Of a stretch of 64,000 nt of DNA, positions 41,673-50,313 are shown one piece after another. The stretch covers positions 1 through 64,000 of the forward strand of contig JAWLGZ010000004.1 in the NCBI GenBank assembly GCA_041690635.1, written 5' to 3'. The notes under the pieces are model-generated. The model saw nothing but the letters and a program-made list of their open reading frames with translations, was not told where the DNA came from and ran no database searches. Position 1 is the stretch's first letter. The number at the start of each line of letters is the position of its first letter. This stretch comes from JAWLGZ01 sp041690635. GTDB taxonomy: Bacteria; Pseudomonadota; Gammaproteobacteria; Thiohalomonadales; Thiohalomonadaceae. Position numbers and translations under genes: made by a program.

Positions 41673-42758
41673 ATGCCTTTTCGTACCCGCTACACCGGAT
41701 TGATCGACCGCTACCGTGACCGCCTGCCGGTCCATGACGACACCCGCATCATCAGCCTCGGCGAGGGCAACACCCCGCTGATTCGGCTGCACAACATCCC
41801 CCGCGAACTGGGGAAGGATGTCGACATCTACGTCAAGTTCGAGGGGCTGAACCCCACCGGCTCGTTCAAGGACCGCGGCATGACCATGGCGGTGACCAAG
41901 GCGGTGGAGGATGATTCGAAGGCGATCATCTGCGCCTCCACCGGCAACACCTCAGCCGCCGCGGCTGCCTACGCGGCGCGTGCGGGTATCACGGCCTTCG
42001 TGCTGATCCCGGACGGCAAGATCGCGCTCGGCAAGCTGGCCCAGGCGATGATGCACGGCTCCGTGGTCATTCAGATCAAGGGCAACTTCGACGACGGCAT
42101 GCGGCTGGTGAAAGAGGTTGCCTCCGAGGCGCCGGTGACCATCGTCAACTCCATCAATCCCTTCCGTCTCCAGGGCCAGAAGACCGCCGCCTTCGAGATT
42201 GTCGAGGAGCTGGGCGGCGCGCCGGACTTCCACTGCATCCCGGTGGGCAATGCCGGCAACATCACCGCCCACTGGATGGGTTACACCGAATACAAGGAGC
42301 ACGGCATCGTCAACTCCACTCCGCGTATGGTCGGCTACCAGGCCGCCGGCGCGGCGCCGTTCATGCGCGGCAAGATGGTCGACAATCCCGAGACGGTGGC
42401 GACCGCCATCCGCATCGGCCACCCGCAGAGTTGGGACAAGGCGTGGCAGGTACAGAAGGCCTGCGACGGCTGGTTCGACGAGTGCACCGACGAGGAGATC
42501 CTGTCTGCACAGATGCTGCTCTCGCGCAAGGAGGGGGTGTTTTGCGAACCCGCCTCGGCCACCTCGGTGGCCGGCGCCCTCCGCGACATCAAATCGGGCA
42601 AGATCCCCGAGGGCAGCAAGGTGGTCTGCACCCTGACCGGCCACGGCCTCAAGGACCCGGACACCGCCATCCGCCAGAGTGGCGGCGAGGGCTCCCTTAT
42701 CACCGTCGAGGCGAACCTCGACTCGGTCAAGCGCGCGATCCTCGATAACATGAATTGA
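41673..42758 (+). CDS. thrC: Threonine synthase
   Basis: 361 residues, ATG 41673, preceded by GGAAAGAG. PLP lysine in NPTGSFKDRGMTMA, phosphate loop CASTGNTSAAAAAYAARAG, VGNAGNITAHWMGY. This short form (about 360) is the type found with separate hom genes. Converts phosphohomoserine to threonine. thrB is not adjacent. Confidence 0.96.
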   Translation: MPFRTRYTGLIDRYRDRLPVHDDTRIISLGEGNTPLIRLHNIPRELGKDVDIYVKFEGLNPTGSFKDRGMTMAVTKAVEDDSKAIICASTGNTSAAAAAYAARAGITAFVLIPDGKIALGKLAQAMMHGSVVIQIKGNFDDGMRLVKEVASEAPVTIVNSINPFRLQGQKTAAFEIVEELGGAPDFHCIPVGNAGNITAHWMGYTEYKEHGIVNSTPRMVGYQAAGAAPFMRGKMVDNPETVATAIRIGHPQSWDKAWQVQKACDGWFDECTDEEILSAQMLLSRKEGVFCEPASATSVAGALRDIKSGKIPEGSKVVCTLTGHGLKDPDTAIRQSGGEGSLITVEANLDSVKRAILDNMN

Positions 42759-42767
42759 AGTCGGTCA

Positions 42768-42836
42768 GGAGTGAGGGGTGAAAGGTGGGCCCTGCTGCGC
42801 ACCGGCCCCTCACCCTTCACCTTTCACTCTTCACGG
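42768..42836. repeat. GTGAGGGGTGAAAGG inverted repeat
   Basis: GGAGTGAGGGGTGAAAGGTG (42768-42787) faces CCCCTCACCCTTCACCTTTC (42806-42825) and further CACTCTTCACGG. It shares words with 38880-38953. It sits where the ribosome site of the next gene should be. Confidence 0.8.
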
Positions 42837-42843
42837 TTTCAGT

Positions 42844-43860
42844 GTGTCCGAACTGACCCTTGTCGTTCCCGGCCTCTTCGGCCCTTTTCCGTCCGGGAGC
42901 GAAACGCTCTTCCGCTTTCCCTTCCTTGAAACACTCCTGGCACGTGCCGACCGGGTCGGCACGGCGGAGTCGCCGGAACAGCTTCTGTTCGATCTCTTTG
43001 GCATCCCCGTGCCGCCCGAGCGGGATCTTCCCGTCGCCCCGCTGACCCGCTGGTCGGAAATCGGCGAACGCCCCGACGGATTCTGGCTGCGGGCCGATCC
43101 GGTCCACCTGACCGCCGACCAGGATCGGCTCTACCTGGCGGCGGCGGATGATTGGCCGGTCTCGGTGGAGGAGGGGCGGCGCCTCGCTGCCGAACTGAAT
43201 CCGCTGCTTGCAGATGAGGGCATGCGCCTCGAGATCGGCACCGGCAGCCACTGGTATCTGTCGCTGGACAGGCCCGCCCGACTGCGTACCCGCGCTCCGG
43301 CCGATTGCCTAGGGCGGGACATTCATGACTGTCTTCCCCGGGGCGAGGAGGCCGCCCGCTGGCGGGCACGTCAAAGTGAGCTGGAGATGCTGCTGTACGC
43401 CAGTCCGGTCAACGCCGAACGGATGGAGCGCGGCGTTCCGGCGATCAATGCGCTCTGGCTCTGGGGCGGGGGCGAGCTGCCCGCGGCTCCGGAGCGGGCG
43501 CCCTTCGACCGGGTGTGCGGTGACGCCCCGCTGGTGCAGGGGCTGGCACGGCTTACCGACACACCCTTTACGCCGGACTCCTTTTCGGGCGACCAGCTGG
43601 TCGGTGAAGGCAGGCTGCTTGTGGTGTGGTCGGGCTTGAGCCCGGCCGCCAAGAGCAATGATCCGGCACGCTTTGCACACAGCGTGGAGCGGCTGACTGA
43701 AGCCGTACTGCACCCGGTGGTTGACCGGTTGCGACATGGCTCCCTCCACACGCTGCGGCTGGCCGGAGCACCGGGTCCGGTGCTTAAGCTGACGGCCGGA
43801 AACTACCGCCGCTTCTGGCGTCGCCGCCGCCCCCTGACCGGTTGGCTGGACCTTGGCTGA
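42844..43860 (+). CDS. rpfE: RpfE-like/phosphoglycerate-mutase-like protein
   Basis: 338 residues from GTG 42844, with no ribosome site because a repeat lies directly upstream. It starts LTLVVPGLFGP and contains LEIGTGSHWYLSLD, INALWLWGGGELP, and a C-terminal LRLAGAPGPVLKLTAGNYRRFWRRRRP. It is often labelled phosphoglycerate mutase but lacks its metal and serine motifs as far as I can see. The order rpfE-recJ-prfB-lysS matches the edge of the Xanthomonas rpf cluster, which supports the name. Molecular function unknown. Overlaps recJ. Confidence 0.8.
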   Translation: MSELTLVVPGLFGPFPSGSETLFRFPFLETLLARADRVGTAESPEQLLFDLFGIPVPPERDLPVAPLTRWSEIGERPDGFWLRADPVHLTADQDRLYLAAADDWPVSVEEGRRLAAELNPLLADEGMRLEIGTGSHWYLSLDRPARLRTRAPADCLGRDIHDCLPRGEEAARWRARQSELEMLLYASPVNAERMERGVPAINALWLWGGGELPAAPERAPFDRVCGDAPLVQGLARLTDTPFTPDSFSGDQLVGEGRLLVVWSGLSPAAKSNDPARFAHSVERLTEAVLHPVVDRLRHGSLHTLRLAGAPGPVLKLTAGNYRRFWRRRRPLTGWLDLG

Positions 43861-45652
43861 GTTGCGACCCCGACCCATTCTGCGGCGACAGATCGAGGCG
43901 GTCCCCTCCGGGCTCGACTATCTCCATCCGGTGCTGGCCCGCGTGTTTGCGGCACGAGGCATCTACAGTGCCGGCGACCTGGACTATGGCCTGGCCGGAC
44001 TACATCCGTTCCATGAGCTCGCAGGACTGGAACAGGCGCTTGCGCTACTGGAGCAGGCCATGGCGAAGCGCTGGCGGATTCTCGTCATCGGTGATTTCGA
44101 TGCCGACGGGGCGACCAGCACCGCCGTGGCGGTGCGCTCCCTGCGGGGATTCGGCGCCGGTTCGGTCGACTTTCTGGTCCCGGATCGTTTCCGTTTCGGT
44201 TACGGCCTGTCGCCGGGGATCGTCGAGGTGGCCCGGGAGCGGTCCCCCGATCTGATCCTGACCGTGGACAACGGCATCTCCAGTCACGCCGGCATCGCGG
44301 CGGCGCACCAAGCCGGGATTCGGGTGCTGGTGACCGACCACCACCTGCCGGGTGAACGGATGCCGGATGCCGATGCGGTGGTCAACCCCAACCGGCCCGA
44401 CTGCCGCTTTCCTTGGAAGAGTACCGCCGGCGTCGGTGTGGTCTTCTATCTGATGCTCGCCCTGAGAGCTCGACTGCGGGAGGTGGGGTGGTTCCTGGAG
44501 CGGGAGGAGTTCAATCTCGCCCGGCTTCTCGATTTGGTCGCGCTGGGGACGGTTGCCGACCTGGTGCCGCTGGAGCGAAACAACCGGATTCTGGTCGCCC
44601 AGGGAGTGGCGCGCATTCGTGCGGGCCACAGTTGCCCCGGAATCGAGGCGCTGTTGCGCGCCGGCGGCCGCGATCCGGCGGAGGCCACCACGGCCGACCT
44701 GGCCTTTGCCGCCGCACCGCGGATCAACGCAGCAGGCCGGTTGGAGGACATGCGGCTGGGCATTCGCTGTCTCCTGGCCGATGATCAGGCGGAGGCGGTG
44801 CGGCTGGCCGCTGAACTGGACCAGCTAAACCGGGAGCGGCGCACGATCGAGGCCGATATGCAGGGCCAGGCACTGGATGCACTCGATTCCCTGCTCCCGG
44901 CCACCGACGACTATCCACCGGCGGTCTGCCTCTACGACCCCGACTGGCACGAGGGGGTTATCGGTTTGCTGGCGTCGCGCATCAAGGAGCGGATTCACCG
45001 GCCGGTAGTGGTGTTCACCGATGGAACTCAGGGGGAGGCCAAAGGCTCCGCCCGTTCCATTCCGGGACTGCACGTGCGGGATGCCATCGAGGCGGTTGCC
45101 TCGTGCCATCCGGGGCTGATTAGCCGCTTTGGCGGTCACGCGATGGCCGCAGGACTCACCCTCCCGCGCGAGGCGATCGGCCGATTCGAGGCGGCGTTTT
45201 GCGCCGAAGCGGCGCGCCGCCTCAACCCGGAGGACCTCGAAGGGGTCCTGTTGAGCGACGGTGAGTTGGAGCCGGCCCAGCTGTCGCTGGAACTGGCGGA
45301 AATGATTCGGGATGCCTCTCCCTGGGGGCAGGGTTTTCCGGAGCCGCTGTTCGACGGTGCTTTCGAGGTCGTGGGGCGGCGGACGGTGGGTAACGGCCAC
45401 CTGAAACTGACGTTGCATCATGGTGGGAGCACCCTGGATGCCATTGCCTTCGGTGCCGGTGACGTAGCGGTGGGGCCGGGTGATCGAATCAGGGTCGCCT
45501 ATCGCCTGGAGGTCAACCGCTTTCGCGGGCGCGCACTCCAACTTCGAATCGAGCAGATCGAACCGGTTGCGTGTGGAGAAGCCAAAAACCCTGGGTTAGA
45601 ATGCCCGTCGATTTCTCAAGGAAAAAACCAAGCCGCGTATCGCGGCGGATAA
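43853..45652 (+). CDS. recJ: Single-stranded-DNA-specific exonuclease RecJ
   Basis: 599 residues from TTG 43853, overlapping the previous gene by 8 bases. DHH phosphoesterase motifs: VIGDFDADGATST, LTVDNGIS, VTDHHLPG, and a DHHA1 domain with SRFGGHAMAAGLTL, then an OB-fold. 5'-3' exonuclease of mismatch and recombination repair. The C-terminal 30 residues after IEQIEPVA go past the usual end and are likely a tail. Confidence 0.95.
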   Translation: MAELRPRPILRRQIEAVPSGLDYLHPVLARVFAARGIYSAGDLDYGLAGLHPFHELAGLEQALALLEQAMAKRWRILVIGDFDADGATSTAVAVRSLRGFGAGSVDFLVPDRFRFGYGLSPGIVEVARERSPDLILTVDNGISSHAGIAAAHQAGIRVLVTDHHLPGERMPDADAVVNPNRPDCRFPWKSTAGVGVVFYLMLALRARLREVGWFLEREEFNLARLLDLVALGTVADLVPLERNNRILVAQGVARIRAGHSCPGIEALLRAGGRDPAEATTADLAFAAAPRINAAGRLEDMRLGIRCLLADDQAEAVRLAAELDQLNRERRTIEADMQGQALDALDSLLPATDDYPPAVCLYDPDWHEGVIGLLASRIKERIHRPVVVFTDGTQGEAKGSARSIPGLHVRDAIEAVASCHPGLISRFGGHAMAAGLTLPREAIGRFEAAFCAEAARRLNPEDLEGVLLSDGELEPAQLSLELAEMIRDASPWGQGFPEPLFDGAFEVVGRRTVGNGHLKLTLHHGGSTLDAIAFGAGDVAVGPGDRIRVAYRLEVNRFRGRALQLRIEQIEPVACGEAKNPGLECPSISQGKNQAAYRGG

Positions 45653-45671
45653 AGAACGGAGTCCAGAGTCC

Positions 45672-46352
45672 ATGTCCAAGCAGACGGTTTTCGCTACCCT
45701 CCTGATGCTCTTCCTCAGCGCTCCTCTCGCCGCAGCAGGCGACAGGCCGCATGGCTATGTCACCGCAGCCAACGGTGTCGATATTGCCCGTACCAGCACC
45801 GGGGAGTGCTGGCGCACCAAGAGCTTCGATCCGGTCCTAGGGACGCCTGCGTGTGGCGACGGCCCCAAGGATTCCGACGGCGACGGCGTTTTCGACCACC
45901 TGGATCAGTGTCCCGGCACCCCGCCCGGCGTACCGGTCAATGAGGTTGGATGTGTGCCGGATACCGATGGCGACGGTGTTGCCGATTATCTTGATCGCTG
46001 CCCCAATACGCCTGAAGGGCTGGAAGTCGGTTCCGACGGTTGCCACCAGGTGGCGATGGGAAAGATCTACTTCCGCCCGGGTAGTGATGAGGTGACACGC
46101 GGCTACCGGAAGTCGATGGAGGCGGTGATGCCGCAGATCGCGGCCGATGAATCGATCACCCGCGTAATGCTGACCGGATACGTCTCCGAGGGCGAGCGCG
46201 GCGGCGATGCGCTGGCCCGCAAGCGTGCTGAAGCGGTCCGTGATTACATCGTTGCCCACGGCGTGGACAGCGGTGTCATCCAGGTGGCTCACGGCGCCGC
46301 CGATGAGCAAGGCACCCTCGCACAGCGGGTCGAAATCGTTTACGAAAAGTAG
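45672..46352 (+). CDS. OmpA-like protein with thrombospondin type 3 repeats
   Basis: 226 residues. Signal peptide (MSKQTVFATLLMLFLSAPLAAA), an N-terminal segment with TGECWRTKSFDP seen in OmpA-family proteins, two calcium-binding TSP3 repeats (DSDGDGVFDHLDQCP and DTDGDGVADYLDRCP), then an OmpA/MotB-like C-terminus (about 130-226). The peptidoglycan-binding residues are weak in that region, as ADEQGTLAQRVEIVYEK lacks the usual N-R spacing. No beta-barrel. Probably periplasmic, on the outer-membrane or cell-wall side. Confidence 0.87.
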   Translation: MSKQTVFATLLMLFLSAPLAAAGDRPHGYVTAANGVDIARTSTGECWRTKSFDPVLGTPACGDGPKDSDGDGVFDHLDQCPGTPPGVPVNEVGCVPDTDGDGVADYLDRCPNTPEGLEVGSDGCHQVAMGKIYFRPGSDEVTRGYRKSMEAVMPQIAADESITRVMLTGYVSEGERGGDALARKRAEAVRDYIVAHGVDSGVIQVAHGAADEQGTLAQRVEIVYEK

Positions 46353-46358
46353 TGCCGG

Positions 46359-46392
46359 CCGGGGCGGGGCGCCATTTCAGGCTCTGCCCCGG
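46359..46392 (+). terminator. GC hairpin after the OmpA-like gene
   Basis: CCGGGGC (46359-46365) pairs with GCCCCGG (46386-46392) followed by TTGT, just after the stop. Weak U-tract. Confidence 0.45.
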
Positions 46393-46442
46393 TTGTAGTA
46401 TCATCCCCGCCTCTTTTTCCTCTCCTTTCTCGCGAAAAATCC

Positions 46443-47538
46443 ATGGAACTCAATCTCATTTCCCGCCGGATCCATGACATGCAAGGGCGTGTGGACGCCC
46501 TGAGGGGGTATCTTTGACTTCGATGCCAAGCAGGAACGACTGACCGAAGTTACCCGCGAACTGGAAGACCCGAACATCTGGAACAACCCGGAACGTGCCC
46601 AGGCGCTCGGGCGTGAGCGCGCCCAGCTCGAAGAGGTGGTCGACACCCTTGCCACGCTGGCCCACTCCCTGACCGACTCTGCCGAGTTGCTGGAGATGGC
46701 CGGTGACGAGGAGGACGAGGAGACGGTCAACGCGGTCGTGTCCGATCTCGACTCTGCCGAACGGCGGCTTGCCCTACTGGAGTTCCGCCGGATGTTCTCC
46801 GGCGAGATGGACTCCCATAACGCCTATCTCGACATTCAGGCCGGCTCAGGCGGCACCGAGGCGCAGGATTGGGCCAACATGCTGCTGCGCATGTATCTGC
46901 GCTGGGGCGAGCGGCACGGCTTCAAGACCGAGCTGATGGAGGTCTCCGAAGGGGAGGTGGCCGGTATCAAGAGCGCCACGATCCATTTCCAGGGTGAATA
47001 CGCCTTCGGCTGGCTGCGCACCGAAATCGGTGTACACCGCCTGGTACGCAAGTCGCCGTTCGATTCCGGCAACCGGCGCCACACCTCCTTTGCCTCGGTC
47101 TTCGTCTCCCCCGAGGTGGACGACGACATCGAGATCGAGATCAACCCCGCGGACCTGCGTATCGATGTCTATCGGGCGTCGGGCGCCGGCGGCCAGCACG
47201 TCAACCGCACCGAGTCCGCCGTGCGTATCACCCATATGCCCAGTGGTATCGTGGTGCAGTGCCAGTCGGAGCGTTCCCAGCATCAGAACAAGGATCGTTC
47301 GATGAAGCAGCTCAAGGCCAAGCTCTATGAAATGGAGATGCAGAAGCGCAATGCGGAGGCCCAGGCGCTGGAGGACACCAAGGCCGATATCGGCTGGGGC
47401 AGCCAGATCCGCTCCTACGTGCTGGACCAGTCGCGCATCAAGGACCTGCGCACCGGCGTCGAGGTGGGCAACACTCAGGCGGTGCTGGACGGCGATCTGG
47501 ATGGCTTCATCGAAGCGAGCCTGAAATCCGGGCTCTAA
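46443..47538 (+). CDS. prfB: Peptide chain release factor 2 (programmed +1 frameshift)
   Basis: 364 residues when read as 46443-46514 joined to 46516-47538. The first 24 codons (MELNLISRRIHDMQG...RGYL) end at an in-frame TGA (46515-46517); skipping one base continues as DFDAKQERL. RF2 reads UGA and UAA stops; low RF2 lets ribosomes shift at this site, an autoregulation conserved in most bacteria. GGQ motif in GAGGQHVNRTES and the SPF-type anticodon region precede the C-terminus. Between the OmpA-like gene and lysS. Confidence 0.97.
46503..46518 (+). promoter_or_regulatory. prfB programmed frameshift site
   Basis: AGGGGG (internal Shine-Dalgarno, 46503-46508), TAT, CTT, then TGA followed by C (46515-46518). 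The weak TGAC context and the SD three bases before CTT match the known site. Confidence 0.97.
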
Positions 47539-47547
47539 CTCAACACA

Positions 47548-47707
47548 CATTCACCGCAGAGGTCGCAGAGTTCGCAAAGAAGGGACGACAAGCAGGGCTG
47601 GTGTTCGAATACTCAAGGCGAGGCCGATACCAGTTCCCCTCCCGGTCTCCAGAACAGATTGACTCCCTCTGTGACCTCTGCGTCCTTTGCGTTGGAGCTT
47701 TTTTTCG
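47548..47707. repeat. CCGCAGAGGTCGCAGAG-type inverted repeat element
   Basis: Left arm about 47549-47584 (TTCACCGCAGAGGTCGCAGA) and right arm about 47664-47695 (CTCTGTGACCTCTGCGTCC), then a T-run. Same family as 38132-38441, with an unrelated 80-base middle. It fills the gap between prfB and lysS, and its right end abuts the lysS start. Confidence 0.88.
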
Positions 47708-47710
47708 AAG

Positions 47711-49210
47711 ATGACTGAAGAACAGACACAAGACGAGAACAAGCTGATTGCCGAGCGGCGGGCGAAGCTGAAGGCGCTGCGCGAGCAGGGCCTCGCCTTT
47801 CCCAACGACTTCCGGCGCAACGTCATGGCCGGCGAACTCCATGCCCGCTACGGTGAGATGGAGGATGCCGAGTTGGAGGCGCTGAACCTGCGGGTCAGCG
47901 TCGCCGGACGTATGATGAGCCGCCGCATCATGGGCAAGGCGTCGTTCGCACATGTGAAGGACATGTCCGGCACGATCCAGCTGTTCGTGCAGCGCGATGC
48001 CCTGCCGGAAGGGGTCTACAACGAGCGGTTCAAGCGGTGGGACATCGGCGATATCGTCGGGGGAGAGGGTACCCTGTTCCGCACCAAGACCGGCGAGTTG
48101 TCGGTCAAGGTGGATTCCCTGCGCCTGCTGTCGAAGTCCCTGCGCCCACTGCCGGAAAAATGGCACGGCCTTTCCGACCAGGAGACCCGCTACCGCCAGC
48201 GCTACGTTGATCTCATCATCAATGACGTCACGCGTGAGACCTTCCGCGTGCGGTCACAGGTCATTCACGAGATCCGTGAGTTTCTGGTCCACCGCGGTTT
48301 TCTGGAGGTGGAGACGCCGATGATGCAGGCGATCCCCGGCGGGGCCGCCGCTCGGCCGTTCATCACCTTCCACAATGCGCTCGATATGGACCTCTATCTG
48401 CGCATCGCACCTGAACTCTACCTCAAACGGCTGGTGGTGGGCGGCTTCGAGAAGGTGTTCGAGATCAACCGCAACTTCCGCAACGAGGGGCTGTCGACGC
48501 GCCACAACCCCGAGTTCACCATGCTGGAGTTCTATGAGGCATACGCCGATTACAACGACCTCATGGACCTGACCGAGACCATGCTGCGTGAAGTGGCGCA
48601 GAAGGTGCTGGGAACCACCACGCTCGAGTATCAGGGCGAGACCTACCATTTCGGCGAGCCGTTCCGGCGTATGACCGTGAAGGAGTCGATCCTGCACTTC
48701 AATCCGGAGCTGAAGCCGGAGCAGCTGGATTCGCTGGAGGCGGCCCGGCAGGTCGCGGAGGGGCTGGGGATTCCGCTCAAGTCCGGTTACGGGCTGGGCA
48801 AGGTGCAGATCGAGATCTTCGAAAAGACGGTGGAACACCGGCTGAAGGAGCCCACCTTCATCACCGCCTATCCGACCGAGGTGTCACCACTGGCGCGCCG
48901 CAGCGATGACGATCCGTTCGTGACCGACCGCTTTGAGTTCTTCGTCGGCGGGCGGGAGATCGCCAACGGCTTCTCCGAGCTGAACGACCCCGAGGACCAG
49001 GCGGAGCGCTTCCGTAAACAGGTGGAGGAGAAGGCGGCCGGCGACGAGGAGGCGATGCACTTCGACGAGGACTACATCGTCGCCCTGGAGCATGGCCTGC
49101 CGCCGACGGCGGGGGAGGGGATCGGTATCGACCGGCTGGTGATGCTGTTCACCGATGCGCCGTCGATACGTGACGTCCTGCTGTTCCCGCACATGCGGCC
49201 GCAGGGTTAG
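47711..49210 (+). CDS. lysS: Lysyl-tRNA synthetase (class II)
   Basis: 499 residues from ATG 47711. N-terminal OB-fold anticodon domain (GRMMSRRIMGKASFAHVKD), class II motifs: motif 2 FRNEGLSTRHNPEFTMLEFY, motif 3 GIGIDRLVMLFTD. Charges tRNA-Lys. A GAAG ribosome site partly derived from the repeat end lies before it. Confidence 0.97.
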   Translation: MTEEQTQDENKLIAERRAKLKALREQGLAFPNDFRRNVMAGELHARYGEMEDAELEALNLRVSVAGRMMSRRIMGKASFAHVKDMSGTIQLFVQRDALPEGVYNERFKRWDIGDIVGGEGTLFRTKTGELSVKVDSLRLLSKSLRPLPEKWHGLSDQETRYRQRYVDLIINDVTRETFRVRSQVIHEIREFLVHRGFLEVETPMMQAIPGGAAARPFITFHNALDMDLYLRIAPELYLKRLVVGGFEKVFEINRNFRNEGLSTRHNPEFTMLEFYEAYADYNDLMDLTETMLREVAQKVLGTTTLEYQGETYHFGEPFRRMTVKESILHFNPELKPEQLDSLEAARQVAEGLGIPLKSGYGLGKVQIEIFEKTVEHRLKEPTFITAYPTEVSPLARRSDDDPFVTDRFEFFVGGREIANGFSELNDPEDQAERFRKQVEEKAAGDEEAMHFDEDYIVALEHGLPPTAGEGIGIDRLVMLFTDAPSIRDVLLFPHMRPQG

Positions 49211-49213
49211 CCG

Positions 49214-49269
49214 TTGCTGGTTGCTGGTTTTCCCGGACGTTACCCTGCCTGGCGCCTAGCAACTAGCAA
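49214..49269. repeat. Heptamer-word inverted repeat GTTGCTG / CTAGCAA
   Basis: GTTGCTGGTTGCTGG (49213-49227) faces CTAGCAACTAGCAA (49256-49269). It is another 7-base tandem word in inverted orientation, after lysS. Confidence 0.8.
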
Positions 49270-49270
49270 T

Positions 49271-49435
49271 TAGTGTACTGTTGCACTCTTGATGAGACAT
49301 TGCCCGGCACAACCGCCTCATGTAGCTGACACTCCTCGGTCCCGCACAATGCACCCCACCACCGCGTCCGTTTGCCCCAGTACTTCCATACCTGCTGCCA
49401 TTCATATGTTCCACGCTGCGTGAAACAGTACACTA
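49271..49435. mobile_element. Possible MITE with 12-base terminal inverted repeats
   Basis: TAGTGTACTGTT (49271-49282) and AACAGTACACTA (49424-49435) are perfect inverted repeats bounding 165 bases with no open frame. The left end abuts the CTAGCAA array and the array word (CTAGCAA) resumes at the right end, as if the element had inserted into it; GCAA flanks both sides. No transposase is present. Confidence 0.45.
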
Positions 49436-49446
49436 GCAACCAGAAT

Positions 49447-50286
49447 TCAGCCGCGCAGCAGCCGTTCGGCTTCCCTGATGTCCTCGGCGGTCTCTTCCAT
49501 CTCGATCACGGCCACCTCCGGATTGAGGCCCAGCTTGGTGAAGGCCGGGATCTTGCTCCAGTCGGCGTGGGCGTGCGGGTGGTCGGTCCCCACGTAGCTC
49601 TGCAGATTGGCGACAATCACCACGTCGACATAGTCGATATCCGGCGAGTTGCGATAGATGTCCTCGTGCTCGGCCGCGACCCGAACCAACTCTTCGGGGA
49701 AATTCCAGGCGGTGAGTATCGCCGCACCGACACGGGTGTGGAGCTCGAACAGCACCTTGTTGAACACCGCCTCGTCCTCGAGGACTTCGGGGTGTTCCTC
49801 GGCCTTGGTGAGGATGGGCAAGGTACCGATGTCGTGGACCAGCCCGGCCAGCATCGCCTGCTCCGGCTGCAGCTTGGTGAACTGGGCGGCGAGGACGTGG
49901 GCGATGGCGGCGACCTGGGTGTGGTGTTCCCAGACCTCGCGCATCTTCCGATCGGTGAGGTCCGAGGTGGCCTGGAACATCTGCTCCATCACCATGCTGG
50001 TGGCGAGATCACGCACCAGCTTCATCCCGAGCCGGCTGACCGCAGCGTCCACGCTCTCGATGGCGCGGCTCGCCCGCATCAGCGGGCTGTTGGCGACCTG
50101 GATGATACGGGCGCTGAGCGCCGCGTCGGTGGTGATTACCTTGGCCAGATCAACGATCGATGCATCCTCGTTCTCAGCCACCTCCCGGACGCGGAGAGCG
50201 ACCTCGGGGAGAGTGGGGAGAACCAGACGATTGTGCCCGAGATCGCTGATGACCTCATCCAAAAAAGCCTTGGTGATTTCGCTCAC
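49447..50286 (-). CDS. HDOD-domain signalling protein
   Basis: 279 residues from GTG 50286 (SEITKAFLDEVISDLG), chosen because AAGGA lies 7 bases upstream; TTG 50313 is the alternative. HDOD domain about 20-215: LVLPTLPEVALRVREVAEN, SPLMRASRAIESVDAAVSRLG and the remnant HD motif GLVHDIGTLP. HDOD proteins are usually non-enzymatic platforms in signalling, often tied to cyclic-di-GMP or stress. Transcribed after ygfZ, close behind it. Confidence 0.88.
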   Translation of the reverse strand: MSEITKAFLDEVISDLGHNRLVLPTLPEVALRVREVAENEDASIVDLAKVITTDAALSARIIQVANSPLMRASRAIESVDAAVSRLGMKLVRDLATSMVMEQMFQATSDLTDRKMREVWEHHTQVAAIAHVLAAQFTKLQPEQAMLAGLVHDIGTLPILTKAEEHPEVLEDEAVFNKVLFELHTRVGAAILTAWNFPEELVRVAAEHEDIYRNSPDIDYVDVVIVANLQSYVGTDHPHAHADWSKIPAFTKLGLNPEVAVIEMEETAEDIREAERLLRG

Positions 50287-50313
50287 CGTCTTGTCCTTTT
50301 GTTGCGTGACCAA

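Noticed and set aside
46443..46520. Sequencing error or pseudogene in prfB
   Set aside because: The TGA is the conserved programmed frameshift, with its SD and CTT codon.
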